Assembly (NCBI RefSeq): GCF_000006685.1
Contig: NC_002620.2
Coordinates: forward strand, 126,437 to 158,799
Origin: Chlamydia muridarum str. Nigg
GTDB lineage: Bacteria > Chlamydiota > Chlamydiia > Chlamydiales > Chlamydiaceae
DNA length: 32,363 nucleotides
Direction: 5' to 3'
The notes beneath the pieces were generated by a model. The model was not told the origin of the DNA, made no database searches, and worked only from the letters and a program-made list of their open reading frames with translations. A program made the translations under genes and the position numbers. Of the stretch, positions 12,252 to 20,519 are shown piece by piece. Position 1 is the stretch's first letter, and every line of letters starts with the position of its first letter.

Positions 12252-12370
12252 TAGCTTGGTGATAATAGAGAGAGGGAAACACCTGATACCATTCCGAACT
12301 CAGAAGTTAAGCCTCTGATCGCTGATGGTACTATACACAAGAGTATGGGAGAGTAGGTCGTTGCCAAGCA
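12252..12370 (+). rRNA. rrf: 5S ribosomal RNA, copy 1
   Basis: About 119 bases. Terminal helix GCTTGG (12254) pairs with CCAAGC (ending 12369). Internal CCGAACTCAGAAGTTAAGC is the canonical 5S loop-B/helix-III segment, and GTATGGGAGAGTAGGTCG is the usual 3' domain. It follows 23S after a ~115-base spacer and precedes a strong terminator. Confidence 0.93.
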
Positions 12371-12410
12371 TTTTATTACAGAATATCTTAGTCACAGACT
12401 AAAAAGAAAA

Positions 12411-12447
12411 GGGGGTAACAGATATCTAGCTGCTACCCCCTTTTTTT
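12411..12447 (+). terminator. Rho-independent terminator of rRNA operon 1
   Basis: GGGGGTA (12411-12417) pairs with TACCCCC (12434-12440). An inner CAG/CTG extends the stem past one mismatch, and seven T residues follow (12441-12447). It lies about 40 bases after 5S. Confidence 0.92.
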
Positions 12448-12825
12448 GTATCAAGACGTTTCCATCTTCTTATATAGAGACTCTCTACCGCTTGTTTTCA
12501 AATGTTTTATCTCTTTCGAATCAGTATCTAGGGAAAAAAATGTTTTCTTTTTTGGAAGAACGGATCTGTAAACAATCTTTGTGTGATTTAACAGAGAGAG
12601 GAGGAGATTTACTCTGTTTTCTCTTTAGGATTATAAGCAAAACTCTCCTAACGATATTTATTACGACTAAATGGTTGATTTATAGAAAGAAGATTCATAG
12701 CGAACAATATCTACAATGCTGTAGCGAAAGAATGAAAACTAGAAGAACTCTATGCAGGGGGAAAGGATATCTTATTGGTACTTTAGGGATATCAAGATGG
12801 GGGGCTAGGATTGCCACAAGGAAGA
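12448..12825. other. Spacer between rRNA operon 1 and nqrF
   Basis: About 380 bases with no confidently assigned gene. The only content I can point to is the doubtful small plus-strand ORF listed separately. I see no tRNA, no repeat and no clear terminator for nqrF. Confidence 0.6.
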
Positions 12826-12851
12826 TTAGCTTCCAAAATCATCCAGGATAA
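12540..12851 (+). CDS. Doubtful small ORF after rRNA operon 1
   Basis: Opening at the ATG at 12540, which has TAGGGA about 5 bases upstream, it would encode 103 residues. The frame also has an ATG at 12492. The product has one hydrophobic stretch (LLCFLFRIISKTLLTIFITTKWLIY) followed by a basic, Cys-containing tail. It resembles no family I know. It overlaps the end of the convergent nqrF gene by 26 bases. Its composition (many Arg, Cys, Lys) looks unlike the neighbouring coding genes, so it may be a chance frame or a decayed gene. The best reason to list it is that nothing else explains this spacer. Confidence 0.22.
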   Translation: MFSFLEERICKQSLCDLTERGGDLLCFLFRIISKTLLTIFITTKWLIYRKKIHSEQYLQCCSERMKTRRTLCRGKGYLIGTLGISRWGARIATRKISFQNHPG

Positions 12852-14121
12852 TAGAAGACCGCTCAACTCCGTAGTTATCAAGTAAAGTAAGAATACTGCT
12901 GTTGTGAAGTGCTGGACCACAAACATAGTATAGATAGTCTTCTGGATTGGGAAGCTTGCTCAGTTGTCCGAGCTCAAAAGCTTTAAACAAAAAGTTCGTT
13001 TTGATTGGGTCTTTACTGTCCCATCCTTTATCTAAGTCTTCCTGCAAAGGTTGAGATAGAACAAGATGGTAGTGAAAGTTAGGAAATTCCTTTTCTAATT
13101 TCTCATACTCTTCTTGATAAATATTTTCCTTAAGAGAGCGGGCACCATACCATAACGTAAGCTCTCGGTTTGTATGTTTGCTTAATAATAAATCAAGAAT
13201 ATGGCTTCTTCCAAAAGAGGAGCCAGCTCCTCCAATTAGGAAGATAACAGGACGGTTATCTTCTTTCATGAATGATTCGCCATAAGGACCAGATACAGTT
13301 ACCTTATCACCTGGCTTGAGGGAGAATATATAGGAGGAACAGACTCCCCATGGAATCGTTGGATCAGGGGATTTATTTATAAATGGAGGCGTTGCGATAC
13401 GGATATTAAATTTGATAAGAGGGAGCTCTGCTGGATAAGAAGCTAGAGAATATGCTTTATTTGCAGAGTTGGCATCCAAAGATTGGTGATCAATCACTTT
13501 ATCAAAGAGGTGGAAGGTTTCCCAATCACTATAATATTGGGGATCCATAGTCTGTTTCCAGTCAGAGGTATTAGTTTTATAGGAGGGAACGGTAATTTGC
13601 AGATATCCCCCAGGTTTGAAAGGAATAGGACGTGCGGGATCTACAGACAGAACAAGTTCTTTAATGAAGGTCGCAACATTCTCGTTTGATACAACTGTGC
13701 CTTCCCAGGATGAAGCATTGAAATAACGTTCTTCAATTTCTAAGTTCATATCATGTTGTACTTTCGTTTGGCAGGAAAGTCGCCAGCCTTGTTCCAACTG
13801 TTGCTTTGAGAAGGTAGAGCGATCCGTTTCTAATGGCTCATCGACATTTTTTGTAATGCGAATTTTACATTGCTTGCATGCGGCTTTTCCTCCGCAAGGA
13901 GAAGGGATAGCAATCCCAGAATCAAGCAAAGAGGAAAGGAGCGTTTTTCCGCTATCTACAGTTTTAGTAAGAGAGTCATCATTATTGATTCTCAGTTTAC
14001 AGGGATGCACTTTGATAAGAAATTTCCTGGAAAGAAGGATGATGGCTACAAGAAGAAGGCCTAAAGCACAAAATGCGGTAGAAGCAATAAAAATAGGGTA
14101 CAGGCTTGAAAGCCAAGACAT
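12826..14121 (-). CDS. nqrF: Na+-translocating NADH:quinone reductase subunit F
   Basis: 431 residues. One N-terminal membrane anchor (about 8-31) is followed by a ferredoxin-like domain with the 2Fe-2S ligands Cys76, Cys82, Cys85 and Cys117 (CGGKAACKQC...LSCQ). Then comes a ferredoxin-reductase module: the FAD motif AYSLASYPAE, the NAD-binding GGAGSSFGRSH, and near the C-terminus YVCGPALH. NqrF takes hydride from NADH and feeds electrons to the Nqr complex, which exports Na+. The other Nqr subunits are not adjacent; in Chlamydia they sit elsewhere. A plausible minus-strand promoter is listed upstream. It is separated from yajC by a terminator-like hairpin. Intact and of normal length. Confidence 0.94.
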   Translation of the reverse strand: MSWLSSLYPIFIASTAFCALGLLLVAIILLSRKFLIKVHPCKLRINNDDSLTKTVDSGKTLLSSLLDSGIAIPSPCGGKAACKQCKIRITKNVDEPLETDRSTFSKQQLEQGWRLSCQTKVQHDMNLEIEERYFNASSWEGTVVSNENVATFIKELVLSVDPARPIPFKPGGYLQITVPSYKTNTSDWKQTMDPQYYSDWETFHLFDKVIDHQSLDANSANKAYSLASYPAELPLIKFNIRIATPPFINKSPDPTIPWGVCSSYIFSLKPGDKVTVSGPYGESFMKEDNRPVIFLIGGAGSSFGRSHILDLLLSKHTNRELTLWYGARSLKENIYQEEYEKLEKEFPNFHYHLVLSQPLQEDLDKGWDSKDPIKTNFLFKAFELGQLSKLPNPEDYLYYVCGPALHNSSILTLLDNYGVERSSIILDDFGS

Positions 14122-14164
14122 AATTATAAGAATCCCTGGAATTTCAACGAGACTGTAGCGTCAA

Positions 14165-14191
14165 CTTATAGTTTACTTCATAAAAAATCAA
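14165..14191 (-). promoter_or_regulatory. Candidate nqrF promoter
   Basis: On the minus strand, TTGATT (plus 14186-14191) and TATAAG (plus 14165-14170) are separated by 15 bases and lie about 45 bases before the nqrF ATG. The match is partial and the spacing one or two bases short, so this is a candidate only. Confidence 0.3.
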
Positions 14192-14221
14192 TGGAGTTTT
14201 TTAGAGTTTTATTACTAGGAA

Positions 14222-14256
14222 GCAAAGCCCTTTCTTTGGGCTTCGCTCAAAGGGAT
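14222..14256 (-). terminator. Hairpin between yajC and nqrF, probable terminator
   Basis: On the minus strand AAGCCC and GGGCTT (plus 14225-14230 and 14238-14243) form a stem with a 7-base loop. The alternative CCCTTT/AAAGGG pairing overlaps it. It lies just after the yajC stop (14263). The downstream T content is modest, so strength is uncertain. Confidence 0.45.
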
Positions 14257-14262
14257 TCAATT

Positions 14263-14607
14263 TTATTTTTCAGCCTTAAAAATTTCTGAAATAGCTGCTT
14301 TAAGGATTTCAATTTTTCCAGAAGCGATATTCAGAACAACAGTGTGTTCACGGATTTCGGCAATCGTTCCAACGATGCCCATAGCAGTCACTTTATCTCC
14401 AACTGCTAACTCGCTTTTTCTTTTTTCCATAGCTTGGCGGCGTTTTTGTTCTGGTCGCCATAAGATAAAATAGAAAAAGACGATAGCAATTCCTAACATC
14501 ACTGCAGGCTGTCCAAATGTTGCTCGTTGAGGAGAATCAACATCTGCAAATAAAGATGGGCAACATCCTAGAAAGAAAAGGATACTAAACAACACACGAG
14601 AGAACAT
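14263..14607 (-). CDS. yajC: YajC, Sec translocase accessory subunit
   Basis: 114 residues from the ATG at 14607, preceded by AAAGGTA. A longer in-frame reading from 14667 would add 20 residues unlike the family and is rejected. The family core is clear: a membrane helix (about 35-51, VMLGIAIVFFYFILW), then RPEQKRRQ and a small soluble domain with GDKVTAMGIVGTI (canonical GDxVxTxGGxxGxV). YajC associates with SecDF-YidC at the inner membrane. Unlike short versions such as E. coli YajC, there is an extra N-terminal hydrophobic segment (MFSRVLFSILFFLGCC) that looks like a signal peptide, perhaps with a lipobox-like LGC. No sec genes are adjacent. Confidence 0.88.
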   Translation of the reverse strand: MFSRVLFSILFFLGCCPSLFADVDSPQRATFGQPAVMLGIAIVFFYFILWRPEQKRRQAMEKRKSELAVGDKVTAMGIVGTIAEIREHTVVLNIASGKIEILKAAISEIFKAEK

Positions 14608-14706
14608 CAAGGTACCTTTTATTAGGGTTAAAAAGGATAGGTTAACACAGGAACATAGGGGGATCAATCCTTTTCCAGGAGTAATGCTATCAGTGATAAG
14701 ACTTTC

Positions 14707-15899
14707 TTAAAAAGAAAGCCTTTCCAATAGCACAACATTTTCTAGGTGGTGAGTATGAGGGAATTGATCAATAGGCTGCATGCGTTGAAGCTGATACCCA
14801 TGTTCTACAAGAATGGAACATTCGCTAATTTGTGTAAGGGGATTGCAAGAAACATAAATAATTTTCTTAGGAGACATGCGCAAAAGATATTTTAAAGCTT
14901 TATTTTGCATGCCACAACGCGGAGGATCAATGACCACAATATCTAGGGGAGGAAGGTGCTCATGGCGTCTACAAACTGTTTTGCATCTTCCAGAAATACT
15001 TCCATATTTGCAGAATTAAGCTGAATATTCTCTTGGGCAGAAGCAACTGCATCTGGCACCAGTTCTACTCCAATAATTTTTTTCACATAAGGGGAGAGCG
15101 AAATTCCAATAGTTCCGGCTCCACAATATAAATCTAAGAGAGTCTCTTCTCCTGTAGGAGAAATAAAGTCTTTAATAGTTTGAATAATTTTTTCTGCTTG
15201 TCGGCTTTGCGGTTGGAAAAAGCTTCGTGGACGGACATGAAAAATATTAGAACGACCCTCTATGGATAATTGTTGCTTGAGGAATTGCTCTCCATAAAGG
15301 TGAGTTGTTCGGAAAGTGGTCGGAGAATTGCGCGCAGAGAGCTTCTCTTCCCAAAAAATAGAGGTAATCGGTAAGCCAGAATCTAAAAGAGTCTTCTGCC
15401 ATTCCTGGATCACACTTAGAGGTACAGCAAACTCCTCTCTTCCCGATGTGGTTAGAATGATCATAAAATCATTAGAGACATTGCCTATTCGGACAGTGAG
15501 AGTGCACAGAGAGCCCTTATTTAATGGAGGATAGTAGGCCGATAATTCAGGATGAGTAGCCCACCAGGAACGAGTATAGTTAAGGATATCGATAGCGCGC
15601 TCATCGATCATGAGACATTCAGTAATAGGGATGCCTTTTTTAGGTTTTGATGGGGAGATAAATCCTAAGGTTTTTTCTCCATCGACTGTTTGATAAAAAG
15701 AAAATTCCATCTTATTTCTTCCGCGAAGAATTGGAGAACAAGGGATCACCGGAAGAATTTTTTGAGAAGGTATAAGAGGAGAAAATAAATTATGAAGAGC
15801 GAGTTCTTTAGCTTTTAAAGAGAGCTCATATTCCGTTTGAGGAGACGAACAGCCTCCACAGATTCCAAAATGTTTACAGTTATGATGGCAGGCCAGCAA
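14707..15899 (-). pseudogene. rlmD: RlmD/RumA-type 23S rRNA uracil-C5 methyltransferase, frame-disrupted
   Basis: This is one gene split into two frames. The upstream part (15899-14943, 318 residues) has the Fe-S cysteines CX5CX2C (Cys8, Cys14, Cys17) with Cys95 as likely fourth ligand, then the SAM motif LLDLYCGAGTIG. It hits a stop after MSTFLP. The downstream part resumes in another frame (about 14945 down to 14707) with DIVVIDPPRCGM and YVSCNP, the latter holding the catalytic Cys nucleophile. Restoring one base near 14961 joins them as DAMEHLPPLDIVVIDPP, about 397 residues. The family methylates C5 of a 23S rRNA uridine. The start is TTG at 15899, preceded by AGGGA and an in-frame stop. 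As written, the main product lacks its catalytic site. It could be a true null, recoding, or a sequencing error. Confidence 0.85.
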
Positions 15900-16025
15900 C
15901 TCAAATCCCTAAGAAAACAAAAGGTTTTACCTCTAAAAGGAGGTGCGAAGTTTTAATTTGCGAAGGTGTGCCGTTATTACAGCTCAGGAAGGATAGCAAA
16001 AAAAAGAGAAGCAATCAATGAGAAG

Positions 16026-16061
16026 AGAAAAGAGGGCCCTGTTGATTAAAAGTGCCCTCTA
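16026..16061 (-). terminator. Rho-independent terminator after hctA
   Basis: On the minus strand a perfect 7-bp stem AGAGGGC/GCCCTCT (plus 16054-16060 and 16031-16037) is followed by TTTT. It begins about 24 bases after the hctA stop, as expected for a single-gene transcript. Confidence 0.8.
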
Positions 16062-16084
16062 CAAAAAAAGAAAGCGCTAAGAGT

Positions 16085-16462
16085 TTATTTTTTTGTTGAA
16101 CGAACTTTTTTCGTCACTTTAGCTTTCGTTTTAGTAGCGGCTTTTTTTACTGGTTTAGCTTTTGCCTTAGTAGCGCAAGTTTTTTTTGTACAAGCTTTTT
16201 TCGTTACAACTTTAGTGGCTTTGGCAGGTTTTTTAGCAGCAGCTTTAGCTTTTTTAGCAGCTACTTTACTTCTTTTCATCAAGCCCATTTTTTCTGCTTT
16301 AATGGACTCTTTGCGATAAACTTTCGCAATTTTTTCTAATTTGATGGATTCAGTACGAACTCGCTGTGCTGCGGCTTTATTCCCTTTTTCCGCTTTTAGC
16401 AAGTTTTGTTGGATACTTTCCAACAAATCTGTCATTTTTTTTGCCGTATCTTTTAGCGCCAT
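16085..16462 (-). CDS. hctA: Histone H1-like nucleoprotein Hc1
   Basis: 125 residues. The N-terminal ~60 residues form a charged helical, probably coiled-coil region (MALKDTAKKMTDLLESIQQ...), typical of Hc1. The C-terminal half is almost entirely Lys/Ala/Thr with repeated AAKK, TKK and KAK units like eukaryotic H1 tails, plus a CTKKTC cysteine pair. Hc1 condenses the chlamydial nucleoid as reticulate bodies become elementary bodies. In C. trachomatis its translation is held down by a trans-acting small RNA, IhtA (established knowledge); I cannot locate that RNA here. AGAGGA lies about 9 bases before the ATG, and a strong terminator follows. It is divergent from the large exported-protein gene. 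Compared with C. trachomatis Hc1 as I remember it, the N-terminus looks the same and the tail differs. Confidence 0.97.
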   Translation of the reverse strand: MALKDTAKKMTDLLESIQQNLLKAEKGNKAAAQRVRTESIKLEKIAKVYRKESIKAEKMGLMKRSKVAAKKAKAAAKKPAKATKVVTKKACTKKTCATKAKAKPVKKAATKTKAKVTKKVRSTKK

Positions 16463-16784
16463 GAAAAAATATCCTCTAGTCGTTGTTTTAAACTATTTTT
16501 TTTAGTTTTAATTTTTAATTAGTTTGTTTGTTCAAATTCATGCAACCATTTTCTAGAATCTAGGTAAGGATCTCACAGCCTGTTTGTTGACAAGTTCTGT
16601 GTACCGCTCTGTTTATCAATAAGTTATTTTTTTCAATGACAGAAAAAAATTTTATAAAACAATGTGCTGCATAGGGTCTGGATAGGGTTTTTTATAGAGG
16701 AAGCTTTTGATCTAAAGGGACCATTAAGATGCCCTTGTGATGAGAGGTAATCTTCTTTGAAGAAGGATAAAGGAGTGTTTCCGT
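16463..16784. promoter_or_regulatory. Divergent intergenic region between hctA and the TPR-like gene
   Basis: 322 bases without a gene, AT-rich, holding the promoters of both divergent genes. For the plus strand, TTTTCA at 16630-16635 and TATAAA at 16653-16658 are spaced 17 bases apart and lie about 127 bases before the ATG. A perfect TTGACA occurs at 16587-16592 but has no good -10 at 16-18 bases. For hctA I see no convincing pair of hexamers. A short AAGGG...CCCTT inverted repeat lies near 16715-16737. The long 5' leader leaves room for a small RNA, but none is shown. Confidence 0.4.
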
Positions 16785-19256
16785 ATGAATATTTACAAAT
16801 TCATCTTTGGGAGCTGTTCATGGTTTCTGCTAGGGTGGGGAATATGCTTGGGAGCCGAAGAGCCCCTTTCTTTTGGACACCAGTGTGCAAATGTTCGCAA
16901 GGCTATGCAAGATGGTAAACCACTTTTCCCTATTTTCGATGCTTTTATTGGGCGTATTGTAAATGAAAGCACATCCTTATCCGAAAGAGATTGGGAAACG
17001 GCAACATGGTTAATTTGTGAATATATACGGGGCAGTTTGAAGCGTGGAGAGCAAGATCTGTGCTCCGAACTTGTGAAACCCCTGTTTTCTTCAGCTATAA
17101 TTCCTCAAAAAGTAAAAGGACGAATCCGTCAATCTTGGCAGACTCTCAATCCTCAAGGAGCTTCTTTGAAGGATTTGGTGCGTGCATTGGAGAGCTGTGA
17201 TGATTCTTCTTCTCAGGATCACTTACTACTGTCCTTGTATAGTATGACATTACATAGCAGCTATGAGAACAAAAAAGCAGAGATCCTTTTTTCAAAAGAC
17301 CAAAAAAATTATGAAGAAGCCTTAAGTTTATGTGAGGAGTTGCAAGAAAGCCTCGAAACGGGGCAGAGTGCTCCTCCTCTAGCAGTCTATGACGTAGAGA
17401 AAGCTTTTTTAAAGCGAATCGTGCTTGCTATGCAATGGGAAAAGGAGAAGGAGTTGGAAGGGGCCCCTTCTACAAAATTATTGCTGGAGTATTGTGAGGC
17501 AGAGGAGTGTTATGTACAAGCAGTCGAGCAATTAATTAAAAAAATAGAATCAGGGAATCTGGAACGAACACAGGAAGTCGATGCTGTTTTATTTGCACAT
17601 GCTTTAAGTAAACTTCCTTGGGAGGAGTCTCTTGGAGAGCATGAGTTGGAGGTCCTTATATCTGGAGGGAAGTATTTGACCTCTGTCTATGCTCAGCATG
17701 CCTACTTTTCTCTTCTTGAACATTACTTTAAAGAGGCGCGCATACGAGAAATTGCTCGTCTATTGGCCTTTGGGAAGAACGTTTTTATTGAGTCCCACAA
17801 AAAATATCCTGAATATCTCTTTTTTTTAGGCAAATATTGGTTTTGCTTGGGGAATTTTCCTAATGCAGAAGAGGCTTTTTCTTCCGTTATTCAATATGCC
17901 GACCGATTAGGGGTTTCTTTAGCGGAGGCTTATGAGTATTTGGGATGTTTAGCCTGTTACAGGGATCAATATGGGAGCGCTAAAGAATATTTTCTTAAAG
18001 CTTACAAAGGGTGGGGAAGAGAAGAGGCGGGTGTCGGATTATACTTATTGGCAGCTTTAGAGAAAAATCCAGCGCTTTGGAAGCAGACTCAAGAACAAGT
18101 GCCTTTATCTCTCTCTTATCAAAAGTTTGTAAAATGGATAGGTAACAACTTTTTTCCTTCCCAGGGGAAAGAGAGGCTTTCTGTGTTAAAAGTGCTCGAA
18201 AATTCTTCTTCGCTATCTGAAGAAGAATTTTATGGGCACCTTCTTAATGATATGATTAGTCGTTATCATCGAGAAAATTCTTCAGGTTCTCCTATAAAAC
18301 AGCTTATGTATGATCAATTAGATCGAAGGGTTCGAGTTCGGCTAACGGAAGTTTTAACAAAAACAGAGGATGTTATCTTAAAGCGCAAGCTGTCGTTGTG
18401 GAGAGCTTTATACGAGGGATCTTTTGTTTCTTGGAGCGCAGAGAACCAAAATAAGACCTTTTTTGAGAATACCGTTCTTCTTTGTTTTCTGGCGTTATCT
18501 CAGAACTCTTCTAGTGCAATACAAGGAATAGCTGATGCTTTCTCCTCAGCAACTTCTTTATGGCAATCCTCTTTGAGGAGGGTATGGGGAATTAGTCATT
18601 CTAGCGAAGACCCTTTATCAAAGGATTATCTGTTAGGGATTACCGAACGGCCATGGGGAGATCAGCTTTATCTTTTACAGTATTCATTGGAGCAGTATTT
18701 TGCTGCAGATACACAAGTTCTGGAGTATTTAACAAAATTCCCAGAATTATTCCCGCGCTCCCCCTTGTTACCTTTAGTATATTATTTGCAGTCGAGATCA
18801 GAGGAAGCTCCTATTAGAAAGGTCTCTTGGTTAGTGAAAGCTTTAGAGAGTTTTACTGAGAATTCTTTATCTGTGAAAGATATGAGGGCTTGGGCTCATT
18901 TATATTATTTAATCAAGATTGATTTAGCTGAGACCTATTTGTTCTTAGGAAAAAAGTTAGAATCTCGGAAGCTTTTTGAAGGGATTAGAGAAGACTGGGA
19001 GAACCCTCATCATCCCTATGCAAAATTAATAGATCAGTCACGTATTCGGGTATTGTTAGAAATGCGTTGGGTTACTGGACTTGCTCATGCATATGAGTCT
19101 TTACAGGAAAATGAATGCCGAAATGCTTTACTTGTTAGTCATATTGAAAAACGTTTGTTCCAAACGCGTTCAAGACAGGAATACATAGGGAAAATGCTCT
19201 CCGTGACAAGTTCTTTATGCAAGGAGTTATTAGTAGCAGATTCTTCATGGTCGTAA
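16785..19256 (+). CDS. Large exported protein with TPR-like repeats (CT_744-like), function unknown
   Basis: 823 residues. The N-terminus looks like a signal peptide (MNIYKFIFGSCSWFLLGWGICLGA, likely cleavage before EE), so it should enter the periplasm or be membrane-linked. The rest is almost wholly alpha-helical. Residues about 340-415 resemble tandem tetratricopeptide repeats (FLGKYWFCLGNFPNAEEAF; then AYEYLGCLACYRDQYGSAKEYF), and more degenerate helical pairs recur to the C-terminus. TPRs usually mediate protein-protein contacts. No catalytic motif is seen. A strong AAGGAG lies 8 bases before the ATG. It is divergent from hctA and its 3' end overlaps the convergent hemG by 12 bases. The position matches what I recall as CT_744 of C. 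trachomatis, a hypothetical protein. Confidence 0.85.
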   Translation: MNIYKFIFGSCSWFLLGWGICLGAEEPLSFGHQCANVRKAMQDGKPLFPIFDAFIGRIVNESTSLSERDWETATWLICEYIRGSLKRGEQDLCSELVKPLFSSAIIPQKVKGRIRQSWQTLNPQGASLKDLVRALESCDDSSSQDHLLLSLYSMTLHSSYENKKAEILFSKDQKNYEEALSLCEELQESLETGQSAPPLAVYDVEKAFLKRIVLAMQWEKEKELEGAPSTKLLLEYCEAEECYVQAVEQLIKKIESGNLERTQEVDAVLFAHALSKLPWEESLGEHELEVLISGGKYLTSVYAQHAYFSLLEHYFKEARIREIARLLAFGKNVFIESHKKYPEYLFFLGKYWFCLGNFPNAEEAFSSVIQYADRLGVSLAEAYEYLGCLACYRDQYGSAKEYFLKAYKGWGREEAGVGLYLLAALEKNPALWKQTQEQVPLSLSYQKFVKWIGNNFFPSQGKERLSVLKVLENSSSLSEEEFYGHLLNDMISRYHRENSSGSPIKQLMYDQLDRRVRVRLTEVLTKTEDVILKRKLSLWRALYEGSFVSWSAENQNKTFFENTVLLCFLALSQNSSSAIQGIADAFSSATSLWQSSLRRVWGISHSSEDPLSKDYLLGITERPWGDQLYLLQYSLEQYFAADTQVLEYLTKFPELFPRSPLLPLVYYLQSRSEEAPIRKVSWLVKALESFTENSLSVKDMRAWAHLYYLIKIDLAETYLFLGKKLESRKLFEGIREDWENPHHPYAKLIDQSRIRVLLEMRWVTGLAHAYESLQENECRNALLVSHIEKRLFQTRSRQEYIGKMLSVTSSLCKELLVADSSWS

Positions 19257-20519
19257 AGAAGCAATAGATTCGTAGGCGGATGCTGTTGCACGGTTCAGTC
19301 CTGGTCCAGCAAAATTTTGTCCCACAATTTTTATGTTTGGGGGAAGTTTGGATAAGAGAATTTTTCGCGATCGAATAAATCCAACATGATGCTGAGGGAG
19401 CCCTTCTTTAGGAGAAAATAGCGAAAAGGCTTGAGGAGGGGTATAAATTTGCAGATACTCAGAAATGGTTGCTAGAGAGAATGCGTAAGCTTCTTCTTGG
19501 TGCCACCGCCCTTCTAAAAGGAGAGAGAGAGTCGTGCTAGGTTGCTGAGAATTGGGAAATACTTCTGTGTTAAAAACGATCCCAAGTAAAGGAGGCGTAT
19601 CTGCAAAAAGCATGCCATATCCATGAGGGAGGGGGAGCGAACTATGCCATCCTAAGGCTACACAAGAAAGATCCCAAGAAGAGGTGGTTTGTTTCACTAG
19701 TGCAGATTCAGGAATCTCTTCTAAGCAAGAAGGGAGATCTTGAACAGATCCAGCATAAATGAGTATATCTCCGGTTATCTCTCCCTGAGAAGAAGAAAGA
19801 GAGATTTTCCCATTAGATAACTGACGAATTTTCGTAACAGGCGTGGAGAAGTACCATGTAGCGGGAAGTTTATCATGCAGCGTTTGGATTAAACTTTCCA
19901 TTCCAGAACGTAAGGTAGCTAGATAAGGGCCTTTCCGAGCGGTTCTAGGGAAATCTCTGAGATAACTACGTAGTAAAGATCCCATCTCAGCTTCTCGCCG
20001 AGTTAATTCTGGGTAAGCCATTTGTGCAGACAGTATATGACTATGTCCTGCTCGCATAGCCAGATTAATAGGGTTTAGAAGGTGTGTTCTTAGCTTGGTA
20101 GAGCTGTGCCTTTTGAAAAAAGCTTCTACAGAGCTATCTTGTTTATAAGGACGAGCAAATAAGTCTTTAATAAGAGTAAGAGGGAGATTCTGTTTAAAAA
20201 TTGTCCAAGGAGAAACTTTTCGAGTTTTATTTTTATAGTGAATAAACCGATGTTTAGCTGCGGGGGAGCTATATATAAGATCGTCTGATAAGCCCACAGA
20301 CTGGATGAGATGGAGGGTATGCTTCCCATCATGGGATACAACAAAGCCCTTAGGTCCCATATTGAAAAAAAGACCTTTTTGTTTCTCAGTGACGACAAGT
20401 CCTCCCGGACGAGATTCTTTTTCTAGGATGGACAATTGCATATGTGGGAAGCGTTTGTGCAGCCACCATGCTGCAGAGAGTCCTGCAATACCAGAACCAA
20501 CAACTAATGCATGTTTCAT
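19245..20519 (-). CDS. hemG: Protoporphyrinogen oxidase (HemY-type flavoprotein)
   Basis: 424 residues. The N-terminal FAD-binding motif GSGIAG (8-13) lies within VVGSGIAGLSAAWWL, followed by LEKESRPGG, the second nucleotide-contact segment of flavin amine-oxidase-like proteins. The C-terminus has VGQNFAGPGLNRATASA, the typical closing FAD motif. The enzyme oxidises protoporphyrinogen IX to protoporphyrin IX, the penultimate step of haem synthesis. Although chlamydial annotation often uses the symbol hemG, the fold is the oxygen-dependent HemY type, not the flavodoxin-like HemG of E. coli. The ATG overlaps the hemN stop as ATGA (20516-20519). The 3' end overlaps the convergent TPR-like gene by 12 bases. 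Confidence 0.92.
   Translation of the reverse strand: MKHALVVGSGIAGLSAAWWLHKRFPHMQLSILEKESRPGGLVVTEKQKGLFFNMGPKGFVVSHDGKHTLHLIQSVGLSDDLIYSSPAAKHRFIHYKNKTRKVSPWTIFKQNLPLTLIKDLFARPYKQDSSVEAFFKRHSSTKLRTHLLNPINLAMRAGHSHILSAQMAYPELTRREAEMGSLLRSYLRDFPRTARKGPYLATLRSGMESLIQTLHDKLPATWYFSTPVTKIRQLSNGKISLSSSQGEITGDILIYAGSVQDLPSCLEEIPESALVKQTTSSWDLSCVALGWHSSLPLPHGYGMLFADTPPLLGIVFNTEVFPNSQQPSTTLSLLLEGRWHQEEAYAFSLATISEYLQIYTPPQAFSLFSPKEGLPQHHVGFIRSRKILLSKLPPNIKIVGQNFAGPGLNRATASAYESIASLRP

Noticed and set aside
14608..14667. Longer YajC start
   Set aside because: The extra 20 residues are unlike YajC, and the ATG at 14607 has a suitable ribosome-binding site.
16085..16330. Repetitive tract in hctA as a tandem repeat or CRISPR-like array
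   Set aside because: The repetition is codon-level (AAA/GCT-rich) from a Lys/Ala histone-like tail, with no regular spacer-repeat structure.
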